DNA of 64,000 bases from Pseudomonas sp. IAC-BECa141. Lineage in GTDB: Bacteria > Pseudomonadota > Gammaproteobacteria > Pseudomonadales > Pseudomonadaceae. Under the pieces are notes generated by a model. That model ran no database searches, had not been told where the DNA came from, and worked only from the letters and a program-made list of their open reading frames with translations. Made by a program: the position numbers and the translations under genes. This document shows, in pieces, positions 15,715 through 25,540 of this stretch (position 1 is the first letter of the stretch; every line of letters begins with the position of its first letter). The stretch lies in assembly GCF_020544405.1 (NCBI RefSeq), contig NZ_CP065410.1, positions 5,084,001 to 5,148,000 on the forward strand, given 5' to 3'.

Positions 15715-15740
15715 CCACTTCATGCCACTTTCCGCCACTT
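15715..15740 (-). promoter_or_regulatory. Triple MraZ-box operator
   Basis: On the minus strand the hexamer AAGTGG occurs three times at exactly 10-bp spacing (plus-strand CCACTT at 15715, 15725 and 15735). MraZ orthologues bind short TGGG/GTGG direct repeats with about 10-bp spacing upstream of mraZ, so this fits an autoregulatory operator. It lies between the predicted transcription start and the mraZ GTG, a position suited to repression. Confidence 0.75.
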
Positions 15741-15746
15741 GCGCAC

Positions 15747-15776
15747 ACTATAGGAATGCGCCCACCACACCGTCAA
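15747..15776 (-). promoter_or_regulatory. Predicted sigma70 promoter of the dcw cluster (Pmra)
   Basis: On the minus strand TTGACG (15776-15771) and TATAGT (15752-15747) are separated by 18 nt, a near-consensus sigma70 promoter. The predicted start is near 15740, leaving a leader of about 68 nt before the mraZ GTG. This is read from sequence only. Confidence 0.75.
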
Positions 15777-16076
15777 GGCGCGGATTAAAGGAAAACCCTT
15801 ACAGAACGGAGATTTAGGAGCATAAAAGGAGGAGCAACGAGAATCTGGCGGATGCTTTTATCCAATAACTTGAAGCAGCACTGAAAGCTGCGCTCGAAAG
15901 TTAAAGTAATTTGTTAAGAGTAAGATTTTTTCGGTATTACAAAAGCGCTTCTGCTGTTGATTGAAGCAAGGTGGGAAATGGCTATTACTGCGTTTGCCGC
16001 TGCCGGATTTCCAGCGCAGGCCTGCTGATAATAAACAGCCCTGTCGCCTTTAATTCAAGCAGGGAAAAGAAAAAGG
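15777..16076. other. Intergenic region between rnpB 3' end and dcw promoter
   Basis: This stretch of about 300 nt is more AT-rich than its surroundings and lies between the dcw promoter and the rnpB terminator. I see no credible gene in it. A 16-codon frame beginning at 15978 has no convincing ribosome-binding site. The minus-strand run of T at about 16066-16076 belongs to the end of rnpB. It may hold upstream promoter or activator sequences for mraZ. Confidence 0.5.
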
Positions 16077-16430
16077 TGGAGAGTCGATCTGTAAGCCGGG
16101 TTCTGTCTTGAACAGTCATTCGTCTACGATGGCCATCACTGGACATCTTTAGCAACCTACCCGGTCCCAGCGCGGGCCACGCCTTGGGACCCTATTTGGT
16201 CTTGCTCCAAGTGGGGTTTACCTAGCCACGAACTGTTGCCAGACGTGCGGTGCGCTCTTACCGCACCTTTTCACCCTTACCGGCGCCGAAGCACTTAGGC
16301 GGTTATTTTCTGTGGCACTTTCCGTAGGCTCACGCCTCCCAGGCATTACCTGGCACTTCGCCCTATGGAGCCCGGACTTTCCTCCCCCCTCTAATTTTCA
16401 TAGAGGGCAGCGACTGTCCGATCGACTCTC
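16077..16430 (-). ncRNA. rnpB: RNase P RNA (bacterial class A)
   Basis: This is the catalytic RNA that cleaves the 5' leader of pre-tRNAs. Read on the minus strand, the 5' and 3' ends pair (AGAGTCGATC with GATCGACTCT, helix P1). Conserved class A elements appear in order: GAGGAAAGTCCGGGCTCC, the P4 strand; GGTAAGGGTGAAAAGGTGCG; GCAAGACCAAATAGG; and near the 3' end GACAGAACCCGGCTTACAG. The length of about 354 nt matches pseudomonads. A T-rich run follows the 3' end at 16076-16066. The ends are set from the P1 pairing and may be off by a few bases. Confidence 0.96.
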
Positions 16431-16502
16431 CGCCGCGCAGGTTAACGGCAGAGCGGCCGAAGAACAAGCGCTAATAGCCCGCAAACCGGTCTGCGCGACG
16501 GG

Positions 16503-17375
16503 TTACGCGTCTTTTTGCTGATCCAGCGCCACCTGATACAGCACGTTTTTGCGCTCACCGGTGATTTGCGCCGCCAGGGCCGCCGCACGCTTGAGCGGCA
16601 TCTCTTCCAGCAACAGATTGAGGATGCGCATCGCCTCGCTGCTGACGGCGTCTTCGGATTCCGGCGCGGTCCAGCCCGCCACCACCACGACGCATTCGCC
16701 ACGCTGTTGATTGCTGTCGGCCTCGACGAATGCCCGCAACTCACTCAGCGGCAATCCCTTGAGTGTTTCAAAGGTCTTGGTGATTTCACGAGCGAGCAAT
16801 GCCGGACGATCAGCGCCGAATACCGCCTCCATATCCTGCAGGCACTCCAGAATACGATGCGGCGCCTCGTAGAAAATCAGTGTGCGCGGTTCTTCCTTGA
16901 TAGCTTCCAGGCGCGCTTTGCGCCCTACGGCCTTGGCCGGAAGAAAGCCTTCGAAGATGAAACGGTCGGACGGCAGGCCGGCAGCCGATAACGCTGCGAT
17001 CAACGCGCATGCGCCCGGCACCGGCACCACATTGATCCCGGCGGCACGCGCCTGACGCACCAGGTGATAGCCCGGATCGGAAATCAGCGGCGTACCGGCG
17101 TCGGAAATCAGCGCGACGTTGTCACCCGCCAGCAGACGGGTAATGAAGCGACTGCCTTCATCCCGCTCGTTGTGCTCGTGGCAGGCTGCAAGCGGAGTGG
17201 AGATGCCGAAGTGCTGCATCAGGCGCTGGGAATGGCGCGTATCTTCCGCAGCAATCAGTGCCACCTCGCGCAGGATCTTCAACGCCCGGGCGCTGATGTC
17301 ATCCAGGTTGCCGATGGGCGTCGCCACCACATAAAGCGAGCCCGCAGCGGAATTCAAAGGACCTGGAGCAGTCAA
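16503..17375 (-). CDS. rsmI: 16S rRNA 2'-O-methyltransferase RsmI
   Basis: RsmI methylates the 2'-OH of C1402 in 16S rRNA using SAM. It has the tetrapyrrole-methylase fold: SLYVVATPIGNLDDISARA at the N-terminus, AAEDTRHSQRLM, and SDAGTPLISDPG near residues 85-95. I start it at TTG 17375 (290 residues) because GAGGTG lies 6 nt upstream and the N-terminus then matches the family length. ATG codons further upstream at 17408 and 17465 lack ribosome-binding sites. The rnpB gene lies just downstream. Confidence 0.95.
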   Translation of the reverse strand: MTAPGPLNSAAGSLYVVATPIGNLDDISARALKILREVALIAAEDTRHSQRLMQHFGISTPLAACHEHNERDEGSRFITRLLAGDNVALISDAGTPLISDPGYHLVRQARAAGINVVPVPGACALIAALSAAGLPSDRFIFEGFLPAKAVGRKARLEAIKEEPRTLIFYEAPHRILECLQDMEAVFGADRPALLAREITKTFETLKGLPLSELRAFVEADSNQQRGECVVVVAGWTAPESEDAVSSEAMRILNLLLEEMPLKRAAALAAQITGERKNVLYQVALDQQKDA

Positions 17376-17585
17376 AGCGCACACCTCATGATCGGTAAAA
17401 GCCGCCATTGTAGCGCGTCGTGCGCCGGACGATGCGTCCGGGTCGGAAACGGTTTGTCGCACCATTGTGAGGCTGCGCAGTCTTTGTATCAGCTAAATTC
17501 ACGGTTTCACGCCAGTAACATCGCGCCCCGGCCAGTGCTTGGGTACAATTCGACGCTAATTTGATCGAGTATCAGGAACACTTAC

Positions 17586-19397
17586 ATGATCGCTTGCCTG
17601 CGGCTGTTCACTGCCCTCTGCCTCGCTGCCTTGCTGGCGGCTTGCGCCAGCCCCCCTTCCTCCAGCCTTGGCGAACTTCCACGGACCCCGGATGCCACCA
17701 TCGAGCAACTGCTCGAACAGGCTGCCCAGGCCAAATCGCCGGACAAGGCTGCGCTGCTGCGCCTGAGTGCGGCAGACATGGCCTACCGTCAGGGCAATGC
17801 CGGACAGTCCGCGCAAATCCTGCAGCAAGTACCGATGGATCAACTCCAGCCTGGCCAGCAGGCGTTCGCCAGCACGCTGTCAGCTGAACTGGCCATGACC
17901 CGTAACCAGCCGAAAGCCGCGCTGACTGCCCTGAGCCATCCAAGCCTGCAACGCCTGAGCGAAATGTCCGTACCGCTGCAAGTTCGCGCCGGCACCGTTC
18001 ACGCCCGCGCCCTTGAGGCCGACGGCCAGACTCTGGCCGCCGCCCGCGAGCGCATCTTCATCGCGCCGATGCTGGAGGGCGAAGCCGCCAGCAAGAACCA
18101 CGAGGCGATCTGGACCCTGATCGCATCGCTGCCGGCCGATCAACTGCAAGCGAACACCACCGATGATCTCGGTGGCTGGATGAGCCTGGCCCTGGCAGTG
18201 AAAACCGCCGGCACTCTGGAACAACAGCAAGCCGCCATCGACAACTGGCGCAACCAGCATCCAAAACACCCGGCCGCGATCAATCTGCCTCTACCCCTGA
18301 CCAAACTCAAGGAGTTGGCCAGCCAGCCCCTGAGCAAGATCGCCCTGCTGCTGCCACAGGACGGCCAACTGGCCTCGGTCGGCAAGGCCCTGCGTGACGG
18401 CTTCATGGCTGCGCACTACCAGGCTCAGCAAGCCGGCCAGAAACCACCAGCCATCGAGTTCTATGACAGCTCGAAGCTGACCAACCTCGACGAGTTCTAC
18501 CGCAAGGCCCAGGCCGATGGCGTGCAACTGGTCGTCGGCCCGCTGGAGAAGCCGCTGGTCAAACAGTTGAGCACCCGTCCGCAACTGCCGATCACCACCC
18601 TCGCCCTGAACTACAGCGAAGGCGATCAAGGCCCGGCGCAATTGTTCCAGTTCGGCCTGGCCGCTGAGGACGAAGCCCGCGAAGTCTCCCGCCGCGCCCG
18701 TGCCGACGGCCTGCATCGCGCCGCCATCATGGTGCCGAAAGGCGAATGGGGCGACCGCGTTCTGCGTGCCTTCAGCCAGGACTGGCAGGCCAACGGCGGC
18801 AGCATCGTCGCCACCGAACGTGTCGACCAGCCGGTGCAACTGGCCCAGCAGATCGCCGACATGTTCCAGCTGCGTCAGAGCGAAGCCCGCGCCAAGAGCC
18901 TGCAGAACGCTGCCGGCACCAACGTTGCCGCCCAGCCTTCGCGTCGCCAGGACATCGAATTCATCTTCCTCGCCGCCACCCCGCAGCAGGCGCAGCAGAT
19001 CAAGCCGACCCTGAACTTCCAGTACGCCGGTGACGTGCCGGTCTACGCAACCTCCCACGTGTTCAGCGCCAGCGGTGATGTCAACCAGTACAACGACATG
19101 AACGGCGTGCGCTTCTGCGAAACCCCATGGCTGCTGGAAACCAGCGACCCGCTGCGTCAGCAGGTCACCGCGCAATGGCCACAAGCCGCCGGCAGCCTCG
19201 GCCGTCTTTATGCGATGGGCGTCGATGCCTATCGCTTGGCGCCGCGCCTGGATCAGCTCAAGGCACTGCCGGACAGCCGCATCGAAGGTCAGTCGGGCAG
19301 CCTGGGCATGACCCAGTCCCAACGCGTCGTACGTCAGTTGCCATGGGCGCAGTTTGTCAGCGGCCAGATCCAGCGCCTGCCGGACACTCCACGCTGA
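17586..19397 (+). CDS. lpoA: Penicillin-binding protein activator lipoprotein LpoA
   Basis: LpoA is an outer-membrane lipoprotein that reaches across the periplasm to stimulate the bifunctional synthase PBP1A. The 603-residue product has a lipoprotein signal peptide with lipobox LAAC and the lipidated cysteine at residue 20, an N-terminal TPR-like helical region (about 30-250), and a C-terminal periplasmic-binding-protein-like domain (about 265-600, starting KIALLLPQDGQLASVGKALR). It is divergent from rsmI and its TGA overlaps the yraN ATG (TGATG). The gene order matches E. coli yraL-lpoA-yraN-diaA-yraP. Confidence 0.95.
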   Translation: MIACLRLFTALCLAALLAACASPPSSSLGELPRTPDATIEQLLEQAAQAKSPDKAALLRLSAADMAYRQGNAGQSAQILQQVPMDQLQPGQQAFASTLSAELAMTRNQPKAALTALSHPSLQRLSEMSVPLQVRAGTVHARALEADGQTLAAARERIFIAPMLEGEAASKNHEAIWTLIASLPADQLQANTTDDLGGWMSLALAVKTAGTLEQQQAAIDNWRNQHPKHPAAINLPLPLTKLKELASQPLSKIALLLPQDGQLASVGKALRDGFMAAHYQAQQAGQKPPAIEFYDSSKLTNLDEFYRKAQADGVQLVVGPLEKPLVKQLSTRPQLPITTLALNYSEGDQGPAQLFQFGLAAEDEAREVSRRARADGLHRAAIMVPKGEWGDRVLRAFSQDWQANGGSIVATERVDQPVQLAQQIADMFQLRQSEARAKSLQNAAGTNVAAQPSRRQDIEFIFLAATPQQAQQIKPTLNFQYAGDVPVYATSHVFSASGDVNQYNDMNGVRFCETPWLLETSDPLRQQVTAQWPQAAGSLGRLYAMGVDAYRLAPRLDQLKALPDSRIEGQSGSLGMTQSQRVVRQLPWAQFVSGQIQRLPDTPR

Positions 19398-19759
19398 TGC
19401 CCGACAGGTCACACCTGCAAAGCGGCAAGGATGCCGAGCGCCAGGCGCTCGAGCATCTGCAGTGCCAGGGTCTGCGCCTTCTGGCGCAGAACTGGTCATG
19501 CAAACGCGGTGAGCTTGATCTGGTCATGCTTGATGGCGATACAGTAGTATTCGTCGAGGTTCGTTACCGAAAGAACACTCAATGGGGCGGCGCACTCGAT
19601 AGCATCGATGGGCGCAAACGGCAGAAACTGATTTTCGCCGCGCAGTTTTTTCTTCAGCGCGAGTCGCGTTGGGCCAATTCCCCCTGCCGCTTCGACGTGG
19701 TGGCCATCGACAGCCACCAGGGTCAGCTGAACTGGTTGCAGAATGCGTTCGACAGCTGA
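19397..19759 (+). CDS. YraN family (UPF0102) endonuclease-fold protein
   Basis: This 120-residue protein belongs to the YraN/UPF0102 family, which has the restriction-endonuclease-like (Holliday-junction-resolvase-related) fold; its cellular substrate is not established. The core motif RGELDLVMLDGDTVVFVEVR is visible near residues 36-55, with the acidic residues and E-x-R in place of the more common E-x-K. The reading frame is open far upstream inside lpoA, but the ATG at 19397 overlapping the lpoA stop by one base gives the family N-terminus. Confidence 0.92.
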   Translation: MPDRSHLQSGKDAERQALEHLQCQGLRLLAQNWSCKRGELDLVMLDGDTVVFVEVRYRKNTQWGGALDSIDGRKRQKLIFAAQFFLQRESRWANSPCRFDVVAIDSHQGQLNWLQNAFDS

Positions 19760-21030
<1,271 letters not shown>

Positions 21031-21048
21031 ACCGCAAAATGCAGGCAC

Positions 21049-21081
21049 AAAAAAAGGCGATCCAACTGGATCGCCTTTTTT
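21049..21081. terminator. Bidirectional rho-independent terminator dolP / sspB
   Basis: An 8-bp stem (GGCGATCC/GGATCGCC) with a 4-nt loop is flanked by an A-run on the left and a T-run on the right, so it can terminate the convergent dolP and sspB transcripts. Confidence 0.92.
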
Positions 21082-21082
21082 A

Positions 21083-21496
21083 TTACTTCACCACTTTCAG
21101 GCTTGGCCGGCCGCTTGGGCGCGGTGGCTCGCTGTCCGGTGGAGGAACATCGTCATCCTGCTCGATCTCGTCTCCGTCATCCATCGGCGACTCCAGATCG
21201 AACACCATGCCCTGACCGTTTTCCCGGGCGTAGATCCCCAGGATTGCAGCAATCGGCACATAAAGGCTGTGCGGGACGCCGCCGAAGCGACCTTCAAAGG
21301 TCACAACGTCGTTGTCCATGTGCAAGTGCCGCACGGCACTTGGCGAAATGTTCAGGACAATTTGCCCGTCGCTGGCAAAACCCTGCGGCACCTGCACTGC
21401 CGGGTATTCGGAATTGACCAGCATGTGCGGGGTGCAATCGTTATCCACAATCCACTCGTAGAGCGCGCGGACCAGATAAGGTCGACTGGAGTTCAT
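21083..21496 (-). CDS. sspB: ClpXP protease specificity-enhancing factor SspB
   Basis: SspB is the adaptor that delivers ssrA-tagged proteins to ClpXP. The 137-residue protein begins MNSSRPYLVRALYEWIVDN, with the substrate-binding domain to about residue 110. An acidic, proline-rich linker (DDGDEIEQDDDVPPPDSEPP) leads to the C-terminal ClpX-binding tail ending RPSLKVVK. It lies 16 nt downstream of sspA, the usual pair. Confidence 0.97.
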   Translation of the reverse strand: MNSSRPYLVRALYEWIVDNDCTPHMLVNSEYPAVQVPQGFASDGQIVLNISPSAVRHLHMDNDVVTFEGRFGGVPHSLYVPIAAILGIYARENGQGMVFDLESPMDDGDEIEQDDDVPPPDSEPPRPSGRPSLKVVK

Positions 21497-21512
21497 AGCG
21501 GCTCCTTAAGCC

Positions 21513-22130
21513 TTAGCGCATGTCGCGTTCGACACCAGACAGACTCGCCTGGAAAGCCTCACGCGCAAACTGACGCTCCATATAATCAAGCAGCGGCTTG
21601 GCCTGCCGCGGCAGTTCTATACCCAGAATCGGTAAACGCCAGAGTATTGGCAATAGGCAGCAATCCACCAGACTTTGTTCCTCACTGAGGAAAAACGGCT
21701 TGTCGGCAAACAGCGGCGACACGCCCGTCAGGCTTTCGCGCAATTCCTTGCGCGCCACGGCACGAGCCGCTTCCTTGGTGCGCGAATCCAGAATCAGATC
21801 CACCAGACCACACCAGTCGCGCTGAATGCGGTGAATCAGCAGACGGCTGTTGGCACGCGCCACCGGGTACACAGGCATCAATGGCGGATGCGGGTAACGC
21901 TCATCCAGGTACTCCATCACCACGGTCGACTCCCACAACGCCAAGTCACGATCGACCAGCGTGGGCAGACTGCCGTAAGGGTTCACTTCAATCAGTTTAG
22001 GCGGCTGACGACCAGCCTCCACAAAAATGATTTCGGCGCTGACACCCTTCTCTGCAAGCACGATGCGCACTCGGTGGGAATAGTGGTCGGCGGGGTCGGA
22101 GTAACAGGCCAACCGATTGGTCACGCCCAT
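21513..22130 (-). CDS. sspA: Stringent starvation protein A
   Basis: SspA is a GST-fold protein that binds RNA polymerase and alters promoter choice in starvation and virulence. The 205-residue product has an N-terminal thioredoxin-like domain (about 7-85, [20 protein letters not shown]) with no catalytic Cys/Ser motif of true GSTs, and a C-terminal helical domain containing the PHP-type surface ([17 protein letters not shown] near 80-95). A strong AGGAGG site precedes ATG 22130. It forms the sspA-sspB operon downstream of petABC. Confidence 0.97.
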   Translation of the reverse strand: MGVTNRLACYSDPADHYSHRVRIVLAEKGVSAEIIFVEAGRQPPKLIEVNPYGSLPTLVDRDLALWESTVVMEYLDERYPHPPLMPVYPVARANSRLLIHRIQRDWCGLVDLILDSRTKEAARAVARKELRESLTGVSPLFADKPFFLSEEQSLVDCCLLPILWRLPILGIELPRQAKPLLDYMERQFAREAFQASLSGVERDMR

Positions 22131-22172
22131 GGCGATCCTCCTCGCTTGTTGAAATAGTCGGAGCCGGAAAAA

Positions 22173-22252
22173 CGCGCGCGCCCAGAGGGCGCCTCCCGCA
22201 ACGGCCGGCGAACCAGGCGTTGCGTTTTCAGAGGCGCCCTTGGGCGCGCGCG
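22173..22252. terminator. Long nested hairpin between petC and sspA
   Basis: Arms at 22173-22195 and 22231-22252 are complementary over 22 bp with one bulged base. The loop contains a second 7-bp stem (CGCAACG at 22197-22203 with CGTTGCG at 22218-22224). There is no clear T-run, so it could be a terminator-like or processing structure for petC mRNA, or a leader structure for sspA. Confidence 0.6.
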
Positions 22253-22278
22253 ATTAACAGCAATTGCTTGAAGCGTTA

Positions 22279-23061
22279 TCAGTGCACGTCTTTCCAGTAT
22301 TCACGCTTGAGCAGGTAGGCGAACACAAAGAAGAACGCCAGGTACAGCAAGACGTAAGTACCGATGCGCTGATGTTGCAGCTTAACCGGGTTAGCCGAGT
22401 AAGCCAGGAAGGTTACCAGATTCTTGACCTTCTCATCGAACTGCTCTTCGTTGAGGGTTCCGGTTTTCGGCACGATGGTCAGTTGATCGCACGCTTCATG
22501 AGTCAGAGGCGTACCGGTCAGCGGGTCATATTGTTTCTTGCCGTCTTCGACGATCTGTACCTGTTTGCAACCCACAACCTGACGACCTTGCAGGCCGACC
22601 AGCACGTTAGGCATGCCGACGTTCGGGAAGACCTTGTTGTTCACGCCCCATGGACGCGCAGGATCTTCGTAGAACGACCTGAGGTAACCGTAGAGCCAGT
22701 CGGTGCCGCGAACACGAGCCACCAGGGTCAGGTCAGGCGGCGCTGCGCCGAACCAGGTCTTGGCGTCGGCCGGCTGCATGCCGATGTTCATGTGATCGCC
22801 GATCTTGGCGCCGGTGAACACCAGTTTTTCCAGCATCAGTTCGTGCGGGATTCCGAGGTCATCGGCCACACGCTCGTAACGCTGGAACTTGGCACTGTGG
22901 CAACCCATGCAATAGTTGGCGAAAGTACGCGCACCATCCTGCAGGGCAGCCTTGTCGGAAACGTCGATGTCGACCTTTTCCAGTTCCGGACCACCGTGTT
23001 CGGCGGCAAAGGACAGCACTGGCAGAGCAGCAAAAATCAGAGCAAAAAATAACTTTTTCAT
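22279..23061 (-). CDS. petC: Ubiquinol-cytochrome c reductase, cytochrome c1
   Basis: Cytochrome c1 accepts electrons from the Rieske protein in the bc1 complex and passes them to soluble cytochrome c. From ATG 23061 the product has 260 residues: signal peptide (about 1-19, ending LSFAA), haem-binding CMGCH at 51-55, the axial methionine region around GMPNVLVG, and a C-terminal membrane anchor (IGTYVLLYLAFFFVFAYLL). The reading frame is open a further 80 codons upstream inside petB, but the TGATG junction with petB and the signal peptide fix the start. Confidence 0.97.
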   Translation of the reverse strand: MKKLFFALIFAALPVLSFAAEHGGPELEKVDIDVSDKAALQDGARTFANYCMGCHSAKFQRYERVADDLGIPHELMLEKLVFTGAKIGDHMNIGMQPADAKTWFGAAPPDLTLVARVRGTDWLYGYLRSFYEDPARPWGVNNKVFPNVGMPNVLVGLQGRQVVGCKQVQIVEDGKKQYDPLTGTPLTHEACDQLTIVPKTGTLNEEQFDEKVKNLVTFLAYSANPVKLQHQRIGTYVLLYLAFFFVFAYLLKREYWKDVH

Positions 23062-24272
23062 CAGCCAGTCACCCTTTCCGGAACCGGTTTGGTCTTCTCG
23101 AGCCTGGTGTAGAACGGCATCAGAATGAAGTAGGCGAAGTACAGGAAGGTGCAGACCTGCGACAACAGCGTACGGCCTGGCGTCGGGGCCAGAACGCCCA
23201 GAATGCCGAGGATCACGAACGAAATGCAGAACACCACCAGCCAGATTTTGCTCATCCAGCCTTTGTAGCGCATCGACTTGACCGGACTGCGGTCGAGCCA
23301 CGGCAGAACGAACAGCACCGCAATCGCTGCGCCCATGGCGATAACGCCCATGAGCTTGTCAGGGACCGCACGCAAGATTGCGTAGAACGGTGTGAAGTAC
23401 CAGACCGGTGCAATGTGCTCAGGCGTCTTGAACGGGTTGGCTTGCTCGAAGTTAGGTTTTTCGAGGAAGTAGCCGCCCATTTCCGGGAAGAAGAACACAA
23501 TGAAGCAGAAGATAAACAGGAACACCACAACGCCGACGATATCTTTCACGGTGTAGTACGGGTGGAAGGCGATGCCGTCCAGCGGAACACCGTTTTCGTC
23601 CTTGTGTTTCTTGATGTCCACGCCGTCCGGGTTGTTCGAACCGACTTCGTGCAACGCCAGGATGTGCAGCACCACCAGACCGAGAATCACGATCGGCAGG
23701 GCAACCACGTGCAGGGCGAAGAAGCGGTTCAAGGTGATCCCGGAAATCAGGTAGTCACCACGGATCCACTGGGTCAGGTCGTTGCCGATGACCGGGATCG
23801 CGCCGAACAGCGAGATGATCACTTGGGCACCCCAGTAGGACATCTGGCCCCACGGCAGCAGGTAACCCATGAAGGCTTCGGCCATCAGCGCCAGATAGAT
23901 CAGCATGCCGAAGACCCACACCAGCTCACGGGGTTTCTGGTACGAACCGTAGAGCAGACCACGGAACATGTGCAGATAGACCACGATGAAGAACGCCGAA
24001 GCGCCGGTGGAGTGCAGCAGACGCAGGATCGAACCGTACTCGACGTCGCGCATGATGTATTCGACAGAAGCGAACGCTTCTTCCGCCGACGGGGTGTAGC
24101 TCATGGTCAGCCAGACACCGGTGACGATCTGGTTGACCAGAACGAGCAGCGCCAGCGAGCCGAAGAAGTAGAAGAAGTTGAAGTTTTTTGGAGCGTAATA
24201 TTTGCTGAGATGGTCTTCCCACATTTTGGTGGCGGGGAAGCGCGCATCAACCCAATCCATGAACTTGCTCAT
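23061..24272 (-). CDS. petB: Ubiquinol-cytochrome c reductase, cytochrome b
   Basis: Cytochrome b is the membrane core of the bc1 complex, holding haems bL and bH. The 403-residue protein has about eight membrane helices. Haem-ligand histidine pairs lie in HSTGASAFFIVVYLHMFRG and HVVALPIVILGLVVLH. The Qo-site tetrapeptide is PVWY instead of the mitochondrial PEWY, a variant known in beta- and gammaproteobacteria. A GTG lies one codon upstream (24275), but ATG 24272 gives the conserved MSKFMDWVD N-terminus and overlaps the petA stop by one base. Confidence 0.97.
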   Translation of the reverse strand: MSKFMDWVDARFPATKMWEDHLSKYYAPKNFNFFYFFGSLALLVLVNQIVTGVWLTMSYTPSAEEAFASVEYIMRDVEYGSILRLLHSTGASAFFIVVYLHMFRGLLYGSYQKPRELVWVFGMLIYLALMAEAFMGYLLPWGQMSYWGAQVIISLFGAIPVIGNDLTQWIRGDYLISGITLNRFFALHVVALPIVILGLVVLHILALHEVGSNNPDGVDIKKHKDENGVPLDGIAFHPYYTVKDIVGVVVFLFIFCFIVFFFPEMGGYFLEKPNFEQANPFKTPEHIAPVWYFTPFYAILRAVPDKLMGVIAMGAAIAVLFVLPWLDRSPVKSMRYKGWMSKIWLVVFCISFVILGILGVLAPTPGRTLLSQVCTFLYFAYFILMPFYTRLEKTKPVPERVTG

Positions 24273-24865
24273 CACGCTTTCTCCGTATCGACGCCAATGA
24301 CAATCAGCTCATCGGTCTCATAGGAATGCGGGGGTACTGGCAGGTTCAAAGGCGCAGGTTGCGACTTGTAGACGCGGCCAGCCAGATCGTAGTGGGAACC
24401 GTGGCAAGGGCAGAAATAGCCGCCTACCCAGTCTTTGCCCAGATCCGCGGGTGCAACTTCGGGACGGAAGGTCGGTGAGCAACCCAGGTGAGTACAGATC
24501 CCGATCAGCAGGAGGATTTCCGGCTTGATCGATCGCACTTCTGGGTCGACATAAGTGGGTTGCGTGGAGTTTTTGGAGGTCGGATCGGAGAGCTGGCCCT
24601 CGATCTTTTTGAGATTCCCCAGGATTTCCTCGGTACGGCGGACAATGAACACCGGCTGGCCGCGCCATTCAGCAATCATCTGCTGCCCTGGCTCGATTTT
24701 GCTGACATTCACTTTCACCGGTGCTCCGGCAGCCTTCGCCTTGGCACTGGGAAACCATGACCCCACGAACGGGACCGCAGCCCCCACCGCTCCTGCAGCA
24801 CCCACCACGGATGTGGCTGCTACCAAGAAGCGACGCCGGCCTGCATTCACGCCGTCATTGCTCAT
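24272..24865 (-). CDS. petA: Ubiquinol-cytochrome c reductase, Rieske iron-sulfur subunit
   Basis: The Rieske protein takes the first electron from ubiquinol in the bc1 complex. The 197-residue product has a Tat-type N-terminus (GRRRFLVAAT, residues 9-18) leading into the membrane anchor. The two cluster motifs CTHLGC (Cys124, His126, Cys129) and CPCHGS (Cys152, Cys154, His155) bind the [2Fe-2S] centre. It is the first gene of petABC. Confidence 0.98.
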   Translation of the reverse strand: MSNDGVNAGRRRFLVAATSVVGAAGAVGAAVPFVGSWFPSAKAKAAGAPVKVNVSKIEPGQQMIAEWRGQPVFIVRRTEEILGNLKKIEGQLSDPTSKNSTQPTYVDPEVRSIKPEILLLIGICTHLGCSPTFRPEVAPADLGKDWVGGYFCPCHGSHYDLAGRVYKSQPAPLNLPVPPHSYETDELIVIGVDTEKA

Positions 24866-25076
24866 TCAGTCCTCTCCCATCAGCTTTGTGGCCTGTTAAA
24901 TCAGGCATCTACTAAATTGAAACTATGTACTTATAAAAATTTTGCCGAATGGTAATGAAAACCCCCAATTCTGACAAGGTAATTACCCGGAGGGCTGGCC
25001 CTCAAGCCTTGTAGTATAGGGGGTCTACGAATGTGGCAAGTTGTCACAGCGCAATTATTCAAGAAATCGCACGCAT

Positions 25077-25118
25077 AAAAAAACGCCCGGTTCCGTGAGG
25101 AATCGGGCGTTCTTTTTG
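25077..25118 (-). terminator. Rho-independent terminator of rplM-rpsI
   Basis: Downstream of rpsI the minus strand reads a GC-rich stem (AACGCCCG with CGGGCGTT, arms near 25082-25090 and 25103-25111) followed by a run of T, a strong terminator. Confidence 0.9.
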
Positions 25119-25133
25119 AACGTGGAAGCGAAA

Positions 25134-25526
25134 TTAACGCTTCGAGTACTGCGGACGCTTACGCGCTTTACGCAGACCAACTTTCTTACGTTCAACTTCA
25201 CGGGCGTCGCGAGTAACGAAGCCAGCTTTGCGCAGAGCGCTACGCAGGGTTTCGTCGTAGTCCATCAGAGCGCGAGTGATGCCGTGGCGGATTGCGCCAG
25301 CCTGACCACTTACACCACCACCGATGACGGTGACGTAGATGTCGAACTTCTCGACAGTCTCAGTCAGCTCCAGCGGCTGACGAACTACCATGCGGGCAGT
25401 TTCGCGACCGAAGAACGTGTCCAGCGAGCGGTTGTTGATGGAGATGTTACCAGTACCCGGACGCAGGAAAACGCGTGCGGTTGCGGTCTTGCGACGGCCA
25501 GTGCCGTAATTTTGAGTCGCCGACAT
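25134..25526 (-). CDS. rpsI: 30S ribosomal protein S9
   Basis: S9 is a small-subunit head protein whose C-terminal tail reaches the P-site tRNA. The 130-residue product shows [18 protein letters not shown] at the N-terminus, [15 protein letters not shown] in the middle, and the conserved basic end [12 protein letters not shown]. It follows rplM by 14 nt, the universal L13-S9 operon. Confidence 0.99.
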   Translation of the reverse strand: MSATQNYGTGRRKTATARVFLRPGTGNISINNRSLDTFFGRETARMVVRQPLELTETVEKFDIYVTVIGGGVSGQAGAIRHGITRALMDYDETLRSALRKAGFVTRDAREVERKKVGLRKARKRPQYSKR

Positions 25527-25540
25527 AATGAACTATTCCG

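Noticed and set aside
15978..16028. 16-codon frame in the rnpB-mraZ gap
   Set aside because: Too short and without a clear Shine-Dalgarno; no family resemblance.
18291..19499. 402-codon minus-strand frame opposite lpoA
   Set aside because: Antisense to the LpoA C-terminal domain; biased composition.
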